64,000 nt of DNA from Dipylidium caninum (taxonomy: Eukaryota; Platyhelminthes; Cestoda; Cyclophyllidea; Dipylidiidae), in NCBI GenBank assembly GCA_017562135.1, contig QEYB01000093.1, forward strand, positions 62,001 to 126,000, given 5' to 3'. The notes beneath the pieces were generated by a model that worked only from the letters and a program-made list of their open reading frames with translations, made no database searches and was not told the origin of the DNA. This document shows positions 52,601-64,000 of the stretch, in pieces. A program made the translations under genes and the position numbers. Position 1 is the stretch's first letter, and each line of letters opens with the position of its first letter.

Positions 52601-54162
52601 AGATCTCCGATAGCTGAAATACAGGTTTAGTACGAGGCTGACTAGCGGTGATTTCCTACAAAGGATGTTAAAAAGCATTGCGGTAAATGCATGCTTACTA
52701 CTTCAGCATATTTTAGGATGGTTGGCAAAGAACCCTAAGCATCTAGATGAAAATAAGAAGTCTGTATAGATGTGGCCGACTCCATCAACACTGTGTATTT
52801 AGCTAGATTTGACCCATATTAAGCATTGAAAATGGCCTCTCCAAGTAATGCAGTGTTAGAATCAGGAAAATAAATCTTTAAGAACATTAGGACAAAAACA
52901 CGTAACATCGGAGTGAGATAAAAAGTGTCGCTACACCAACAAAACCCACTTATGTTTGGCACTGGAAGAGTTGCCAAGCCCAAGGTGAACGAGCAGATCC
53001 GAGTTCAGTAATGCACGATCCAGCTCGACAGAAACGCCCTGCTCCGAATAATGCTCGACGACGGGAGGGACGGCTTTAGTGGCTGCAGCCGCACTGACAT
53101 AAAAACGGTAGTCCACGCGCACGGGCAAGCCTGCGTAGAGTCTAGCACCACTATTGTTATAGCTCTTATCGCCGTCCATTAGACTCTGGTGCTGCGCGTC
53201 CAAACTGCGTTGCGAGTCAGCAGCATTGAAATAGAGTGCCTGTTTCAAACTCTCTACTTCTTCCACCGATATTATTGGATCCAGACTTATGACCACAACC
53301 TGTGCAAAAACAAGTCTAATTTATGGGCTATTCGGTCACCATCAGAGAAACAAATTCTGAGGTAACCGAAGGTCACCGAAAAAGAACTAATAGATACAGG
53401 ATTAGTTACCAAAGGAACTTATTTCTAAAATCAGAAAATTGAGCTTGTAACCTTACAATAGTACAAGGAACAAAGATTTCCTTCAGTACAAAACACTCCT
53501 AAAAACTCATTACGAATATATTTACATAAAGTAGAAAGAGAACATTTAATAGCTTCAAGCAGAGATTGTGGCGAAGAATAAGATAATAAAACCTTCTGAA
53601 ATGAAGATGTCATGGAAACATTTTATTGTGCCGAATTACTTCGGACAGCAAAAATCTAGTGGAAGCGAAGGCAAAAGAAGCCATAGGGGCAAAATTCATA
53701 CAATTGCCTTAACTAAACTCATGAGTAGAATGACTTCATAGTCAAATAACGGTGATATATATCTAAAATATGTGAATAGGGTCAAGTTTAAGTTGAGGCA
53801 ATCAGAGAACACACGTAATTACTCATATTAAGGCTTCAAGTTCATTTAAATCTTCTGGAATCAAATAGGAATTACCAGCTTAGCTCAATTACTGAAGACC
53901 TTACTCATCAAGAGCAGAAAATTAGCCACTCAAATAAATTAGTCTCGTTTTCCATTAAATCTATTTTCCGAAAGGAAGGTCTCACATCTACACCGACAGT
54001 GATGGCCTGTCTGGTTGCGGCCTCAATTCGGTAGGCGTGCAAGGGAAACTGTTCTGGTGATGTGGTAAACCACCACAGCGGCAAACCGATCATTATGGCC
54101 ACAAGGAAATAAAAAAGTGCTATGCTGTGCAACAGCCGACGCTCTTGCCATGACGGCTGCAT
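49696..54162 (-). CDS. PIGS: GPI transamidase component PIG-S
   Basis: PIG-S is a subunit of the ER-membrane GPI transamidase (PIG-K, GPAA1, PIG-S, PIG-T, PIG-U) that attaches GPI anchors to proteins. Seven exons join in frame: 54162..53986, 53299..52950, 52453..52228, 51671..51298, 50754..50271, 50195..49899 and 49818..49696, giving 676 residues (human 555). The N-terminal membrane helix carries the family hallmark IGLPLWWFTT. The lumenal part includes NAYYFIILPANS, SGYEVTVSL, LHLVVAVDTP and PQWGAF. The C-terminal part matches the human end closely: ALTLTSL, AAFFDHSLLDLLYFPSDQ, and then the final helix opening FGIYVPLFAPIGLPLL, a short basic tail and SKK. Introns are 686, 496, 556, 543, 75 and 80 nt. 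The start Met at 54162 fits the short cytosolic N-terminus of the family, but the frame stays open for 18 codons back to a ctttag acceptor at 54217, so an upstream exon may extend it. The extra length lies mostly in Ser/Ala-rich inserts of the lumenal part. Confidence 0.92.
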
Positions 54163-55157
54163 CGCTTCCAGTTCCACCCTCTCCACCTCGACTGCACTGG
54201 TCTTCTCCCCAATTTCCTAAAGTGTGAAATAGGTGGAAGAATGAAAAAGAGCTGGCAGCAAACAGTTTTTACACTAGATAGCTAATCAGACCTTTGAAGG
54301 CAAGTAAAAACGATCTCTTCGGCGGCATTAAATAACAGTAGTTATGAGTGGATAACAAATTTTGGAAAGGATAACTGTATTTTAGTTGAAAGACTCGTGC
54401 ATTTCAATTTTTAGACTATTTGACTTCTTTATATAAGCAGAAAGTTATGCGGTGCAAGAAGCTTAGTACAAAATTAGACCCACTCCAAGTTAGGTACATT
54501 TAGGAGTAACAATTACTTGTACTACAACAAAGAACAAGCTACCAATAATCATAAACTCAAAATATTGTTCAGCAGCTCTATCTCAAAAAATGAGATAAAC
54601 ACCAAATACAATAACTAAAACAAAAATTTAGAGCATAATAAATGTCATTAATATCTGATTGGTAAGATGCTGGAGTTATATGCGATGAGTTATTCGTGCG
54701 TGTTATTGGGTATCTCACAACAAAAATTTATAAACCAGACCAAAAAATCAAAGTGTAAGTAGTGAGGGTCAGAGAAATATTCACAACCAGCCTCATTACT
54801 TTGATTCACTCTTCAAAATATTATAATCTCGAGTATTCAGAATGACGAAGTTAAGGAAAACAGATATTACATAAGGGAAAAAAGTTTTGAATGGCTACAA
54901 AATTCCGTGATGGAATTTGCAAGTGAACCAAAGCAATATCATGCGGTAACAATAAGCATAAATATACTGGTAAAAGAATTAGTACATACTAGAAAGTAAA
55001 GGAAAACAAACAACACGTAAAAGGCTGTTTCATTGACTCATATTCGAAGTGAACACAGTCGATCAAAAAATGTCACAGCAGACAGTGTAAAATTTATACT
55101 TTATTAATTTACAAAAGTCGACACCAAATAGTTGTCAGCTTAAACGGTCAAAAAGGT
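54163..55157. other. Short intergenic stretch between PIG-S and FTSJ1
   Basis: This should contain the PIG-S promoter or a 5' exon, and the FTSJ1 3' UTR. A minus-strand AATAAA at 55100-55105 lies about 55 nt past the FTSJ1 stop. Otherwise AT-rich, with nothing recognised. Confidence 0.45.
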
Positions 55158-56652
55158 TTAATTCGAGTCTTTGTCATCGTTCCGCATCTTATGATCAACC
55201 TTAGTAGAAGCAGCGGCAGCACGAGCCCTTCGACAGACGTCTGTGTAGGCAGCTGACAGCGGAGGTTGAATAGGGTCGAGTTGGCTATAATCGTCGCCCA
55301 ATTCATAACACGAATCGGCGTCATAGCCGGAGAGGTCACCACAAGCAACAAAAGGGAGGATGATGCGTTGCTCAGGAGTAAGCTGATTAAAAAAACTATA
55401 AGCGTTCCATAAACAAAAAAAGGAACAGATCCAGCAACACTTACTTCATCTAATCCATTCAACCAGACCATAAGGGAATCCCCCGAAATAGCGTTGAGCT
55501 TTGATTCCGAAACAGAAGTACTGGTTAAAGAAGAGGGAAGAATGCTGTCGCCACGAAAGTTCCGGCAGACTACGAAAGACTCAAGACTAGAATTCCGACT
55601 TGAACTGGGCTTTGTAAAGATCACCTCACCAGCGAAAAGACAACGTAATTGGGCGCCCAGTAGTCCCGCTTCTCGACCGCGGAAGACTTTGGCCACGAAA
55701 GTTCCTCCATTTTCGAGTATGCGAGCGCAAATAGTAAGAGCGGCAAGCACCAGCTGCGATTGGACATATTCGTCCAGGTCGTGGAGGCCAGTAACTGAAT
55801 GAAATGTGGCGTATCAGAGCACCCGGAAAATTGTTCCTTATAGAATGATTATTACGATAGGGTCAAAGTAAAAGATTCAGAGAATGAACCACTTTACGAT
55901 GAAAAATAAGGAACAAAACGTATAACTGCCGATAATCTAAAGGGACGTAAGAAATGCTAAAAACAATTGCGCCAGCTATGTTCCACCAGGAAAACATTCG
56001 CGCAGAATGAAAAGCATCGAATGACATATCCTACTGAAGCCATTTATACGCAAATCTTGGAAAATTGTTTCGCGAAAGACTGCCCCAAGGCGGCCAATTG
56101 GATACAATTAAAATATGTGAACAAAATTTAAAGCGATAGATTACCATCAGGGGCGCCATCACAAATCACCAACTGCGCTTTCTTCCCCTCAAATAAATTA
56201 ATGATGCGGTCGGCAGTTTCACGGCTGGTAATATCGCCCTGGAGTTGAATAACCCCGGGAATCGGGGCCATGGCTTGTAGATCCACAGCAACAATTTTTA
56301 CCTCATGACGGTCTACCTCAGAGAAGGGTTCCCACAGTCTCTTAGACAGGACTTGAGACCAGCTGCCAGGAGCTGCACAGAGATCCACCACACGTTTGAG
56401 GGCGTTTCCACTGCCTGTATTTCAGAAGAAAACACCCAATTTAGATAAAAAGCGAGAGGTAGTAGCAATGTTCGAATTAAGTGTCCATTCTAGCGTTGTG
56501 ATAATATAATAAACAGACAACCTACGATCTTGAGCCAGAATGCCAAACTCTTCATCGATTTGCAAAAGTTTAAAAGCGCTTCTAGCCCTCCAGCCTTTTT
56601 CCTTCGCTAATCTGTAAAATATATCTCGTTTGTCCCGCGATGACTTCCCCAT
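55158..56652 (-). CDS. FTSJ1: tRNA 2'-O-methyltransferase FTSJ1 (Trm7 family)
   Basis: FTSJ1/Trm7 methylates the 2'-OH of riboses 32 and 34 in the anticodon loop of certain tRNAs, using S-adenosylmethionine, in the cytoplasm with partner proteins (THADA and WDR6 in humans). Four exons, 56652..56526, 56414..56145, 55794..55445 and 55382..55158, give 323 residues (human 329). The protein opens [20 protein letters not shown], as in human FTSJ1. The SAM-binding motif is [15 protein letters not shown]. The K-D-K-E catalytic tetrad of the RrmJ/FtsJ fold is complete: K28 (ARSAFKLL), D128 ([16 protein letters not shown]), K168 (FVAKVFRG) and E204 (RNSSLESF). The C-terminus keeps [21 protein letters not shown] and the QPPLSAAY segment seen in the human protein. 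Introns are 111, 350 and 62 nt. Exon 1 is read as ending at C|GTAGGT, which gives an Arg codon across the junction. It diverges from the GDP-fucose synthase gene, with 811 bases between start codons. Confidence 0.95.
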
Positions 56653-61017
<4,365 letters not shown>

Positions 61018-62295
61018 AGTTGATTCATTGGGCGCCGATTTTTTCACTTTTGATTGTTTATCCAAATGTGTTTATGTCATATTGATTCTTTGGTGATTTT
61101 TGACGATAGGTGCAAGATTTTGGTTCATTTTTATTGGTTTATTAACAAGGTAAATGATTATGATTGAGTTGTTATTCGTGAGAATGGAAACCTAATGTTC
61201 CGTTTCTTCCTTAAAGAAAGCCCGTTATAGTCGGTGGTTTGACCCGTACATAGCTATAAAATGATGAACGTAAGAGAAGTTATAAACTGGAAATATAAAT
61301 GCGTCGAAGGTGAAACGTCTATGAAAGACTTGAGGGCGTAGTGATGCGTATTTCCATTTACCTGCTATGCCCTGTTTGACAGACGTCTATTGACCATAGA
61401 GTTGGGCCAATTCGCCCCTTGTAAGATGGTCACAGATTGGGAGCACCAGAATTGATTCGTTTCTACCTTTCTAGTAATGGTGTCAAGGGGTTTGTCTACT
61501 TATTGAGGTTGTAGTTCATCCATCACAACAGGAATGGCGACTGCAAGTAGCGGTTGACAAATGTTACGGTTACTGTAAACATCTTTTCGCGAGATTGTTT
61601 CCCGCGGTTTTTTGCACGTAGGCAGTGAAATACCTTCCTCGCAAAGTCACGCAATCTTATTGCGTCGGTGCCGAGTTGTCTTTTTCGTATAATTTACCCA
61701 CGTTGATTTTTCATTTCTTGTTTGTTTTAAGAGGATTTGGGCCGATTTGAGTTACTAAAACCCACTACCCACACGATTATTAGGTCAGTGTTAGCCTTGT
61801 TTCCTTTAAGGACGTCGCATCGTGAATACGGCCTTCACCTACGATCTTGAAAAAAAAACGTTAAAGTGACTGTCATTCGCACATCTTTTAAGCTTCATTA
61901 CCTATCAGTAGAAGTTGAAGGGCATGGTTTCTAAATTTGTACGCAGTCTACCTAATTTTTCGTGACCTCAATCGAGACGACTCAATGACGACAGCGTTCG
62001 ACGAAGCCCTAAGATAATTAGTAAGCAAACGTGAGTTTCTGGAAAGATGGTTGTTCTAAATGGGAGGATCATTTCATTCCTCCCATTAATATATATATAA
62101 TGGTCAAAAGAACCCGAATCCAAATGAAGTAGATCCATAAGCAAACCATTGAGAGGCCCAGAATCAGCTCTTAATACTTTGTAAATGCCCCAGGGTATCA
62201 ATCTCTATGATTATTGTTGCTGCAATTCGAACGTGTTTAGCTACGCCACTAGCGTAAATAAAAACCTCGGGAGCGGCGCTTTCGAAAGTGTAACT
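61018..62295. other. Intergenic stretch between GDP-fucose synthase and PPIL6
   Basis: This region holds the fucose synthase 3' UTR and the PPIL6 promoter. There is a short TA repeat near 62088-62098. A frame in line with PPIL6 is open from an ATG at 62185, so the protein could start there instead of 62296. Otherwise nothing recognised. Confidence 0.4.
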
Positions 62296-63507
62296 ATGCA
62301 GATTGAACTATATGGTCTCATTGGGAAATGGGAATTTCATGCTGCACATTATCTTGCAAAAGTTTGATAAGCTCATAATATGGGATAGGATCTTCACGCT
62401 TGTTTTCCTAGCGTTTTCAAACCACCGAAATCAAATCCAATGTATGAAGTTGAGTGGACTGAATTTCTACATGTAAAGAAGCGAGTAAGTATAATCCCAC
62501 TCTATTGAACTTTAGGAATTAAAAGGTGAAAATTGGGCCTTTGATAGTGTTGTATTTTGCTTTTACGATGGTGAACCAATTGGGGGTTACCCAGAACTTC
62601 AAACCTTTGCCAAAGAAACTTATCACTTAGAAAATTACCGGCCGCTCACTTTTTATAAAATATTAGCTTATGATAATTACAGAAATGTATTGATGTGTAG
62701 AAATGTAAGGATATATTTGCATAAACTTCAGAGAATTTATGTATCCATGACTATTACTATCGGAGGTGACTCATGTGGAACGCTCCTCTTTGAAGTAAGT
62801 AATTACATCACCGCTTAGTCGCTAAAGCTATATTCCGATATCGTGCCTAAGACTTGTGAAAATTTCGTCAAACTGTGTACTGGGGAAAAAGGAATGATAC
62901 GGAAAAACGATTGTGAAAGCTATAGAATGCACTATCTTAACACGATATTTTTCAGACTCGTACCTAATGGCTGGATCCAAGGTGGAGGTACTCTATAGGC
63001 TTAATAAACAACCTTGTTTTCAAGACATTCTTTACGGTAGTGGAAATGATGGCCGATCTATTTATGGCGAAAAATTCGAAGGTGAATTTGACGCCCATTA
63101 GGTCTAATTAATGCTACTTAACCTCTGTTCAGATGAAAACTTTGCGGTTAAACACGATAGACGTGGAGTGCTAAGCATGGTCAATGAAGGTCGACACAGC
63201 AACGCATCTCAGTTCATGATTGTATTTCAGCCTGCACCATGGATGGACTACAGATACGTGGCCTTTGGGTATAATATTAACGCAAGCCCTATTGCATTTT
63301 CCTACTCTACATTTCACAAAAATCCCTTATTGATGTATTTATTCAGTGCGATACTATATTTGAAATTTTAGTCAAATGCTGGAAGGTTCTTACACTCTCG
63401 ACGCAATGGAAAAGGTGGATACAAAGAACGATCGGCCATGCAGAGAAATAAAGATTGCAGAAATTAAGGTACTCGACCCCAAGGACATTCATTCGAAAAT
63501 ACAATAA
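62296..63507 (+). CDS. PPIL6: Cyclophilin-like PPIL6
   Basis: PPIL6 is a cyclophilin-type peptidyl-prolyl isomerase-like protein, found in animals with motile cilia, that carries an N-terminal extension before the cyclophilin domain. Exons: 62296-62358, 62412-62484, 62516-62704, 62732-62794, 62828-62987, 63025-63081, 63133-63268 and 63372-63507, about 291 residues (human 311). The N-terminal part matches human PPIL6 at GLIGKWEFHAAHYLAK, EWTEFLHVKKRELKGENW and FYDGEPIGG. The cyclophilin part has LLFELYSDIVPKTCENFVKL, FFRLVPNGWIQGGD (keeps the catalytic Arg and Gln; the usual Phe is Trp), RRGVLSMVNEGRHSNASQF and APWMDYRYVAFGQ (keeps the ligand-binding Trp). Introns 2-6 are 31, 27, 33, 37 and 51 nt; the last is 103 nt. 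The exon 1/exon 2 junction is unresolved: the only donor at the end of exon 1 (AAA|GTTTGA) leaves phase 0, while the acceptor at 62410-62411 needs phase 2, a one-base mismatch. Confidence 0.88.
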
Positions 63508-63659
63508 TGAAAAACAAGTTTTAAATACAACGTGTATATTGAACCATAGTGAACGAGGGAGAAAAAATGGAAGCAATTTGACATAAGCACAGAAAGAAAT
63601 AATCACAGATACGGACAACTGTACCGCAAAGCAATGAAGAAGCACTGCATCAGTAAATA

Positions 63660-63861
63660 TTAGGTGAGGAAGTGGTACATGGTACTAGAATGGAGTCGAA
63701 GAGTTCTTATGGAAGGAGATGGTGGGGTGAGGGAGGTATCAGAATGTTGGTTGGTGACAGGCTTGTCTGAATTGCGGAAGAGCATGATATAGATAGCACC
63801 GAAGAAGACAAGACACATTAGTACTGCAATTGCTACCAATGCGGCCCGGTTCTGGATAACG
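63660..63861 (-). CDS. Last exon of a single-pass membrane protein (partial, continues past the right edge)
   Basis: After a ctaccatag acceptor the minus strand reads one base plus 66 codons and TAA at 63662..63660. It contains QNRAALVAIAVLMCLVFFGA, continuing IYIMLF: an apolar helix of about 22 residues followed by RNSDK. A Ser/Thr/Pro-rich tail of about 35 residues ends in YHFLT. This looks like the membrane anchor and short tail of a type I or tail-anchored protein. I cannot name it. Its stop lies 152 bases from the PPIL6 stop, in convergent orientation. The rest of the gene lies beyond base 64000. Confidence 0.5.
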
Positions 63862-64000
63862 CTATGGTAGAGAACAAGACATTCTTAAGTATAAGGCTAA
63901 TATATATTTAATCGTATGTTTATTCAAATACGTTAAATTAAAAGTTGTCGCGTCGCGTTACTAGATAACTACGTACATTTATCGTCCATTAATGCAATTT
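63862..64000 (-). other. Intron of the right-edge membrane-protein gene
   Basis: AT-rich, stop-filled sequence upstream (on the minus strand) of the acceptor at 63862-63863. No exon seen before the window ends. Confidence 0.4.

Noticed and set aside
55383..55444. Reading the 200-codon minus frame from 55750 to 55148 as one continuous exon of FTSJ1
   Set aside because: After the GAA|GTAAGT donor at 55445/55444 the continuing frame loses similarity. Splicing out 62 nt restores the conserved [18 protein letters not shown] segment.

Overview
This window is eukaryotic nuclear DNA and most probably comes from a flatworm (Platyhelminthes, cestode or trematode). All the recognised genes are animal genes split by GT-AG introns, and there are no bacterial operons, Shine-Dalgarno sites or phage/IS signatures. 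The flatworm assignment rests on very small introns (27-39 nt in RRS1 and PPIL6) next to kilobase introns, and on a very divergent alpha-tubulin paralogue. I cannot name a species. Every exon model was made by reading splice sites, codon phase and family similarity by eye; no alignment or transcript was available.

Layout. 1.3-7.3 kb (minus): first and last exons of a TLC-domain membrane protein (TLCD4/TMEM56-like) in AT-rich DNA, central exons not located. 9.6-28.0 kb (minus): a long single-pass surface receptor with signal peptide, Ig-like domains, FN3-like segments, one membrane helix and an unrecognised tyrosine-containing tail, in a more GC-rich stretch. 28-32.4 kb: no gene seen. 32.4-33.5 kb (plus): RRS1, ribosome biogenesis. 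33.5-37.9 kb: mostly empty, with one orphan terminal-exon candidate. 37.9-41.1 kb (plus): COLGALT, the procollagen galactosyltransferase. 42.4-44.8 kb (minus): divergent alpha-tubulin. 46.3-48.9 kb (minus): YY1 zinc-finger factor. 49.7-54.2 kb (minus): PIG-S, a GPI-transamidase subunit. 55.2-56.7 kb (minus): FTSJ1 tRNA methyltransferase. 57.5-61.0 kb (plus): GDP-L-fucose synthase, divergent from FTSJ1. 62.3-63.5 kb (plus): PPIL6 cyclophilin. At the right edge (minus) lies the last exon of another single-pass membrane protein.

The genes are mostly unrelated housekeeping functions and do not form a pathway. Three act in secretory-pathway glycobiology (COLGALT in the ER lumen, PIG-S in the ER membrane, GDP-fucose synthase in the cytosol), but I see no evidence that this grouping is functional. 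I found no new defence or mobile system. The items most worth a second look are the divergent alpha-tubulin, the unidentified Ig/FN3 receptor, the 27-39 nt introns, two probable GC-AG introns and the long C-terminal tail on YY1.
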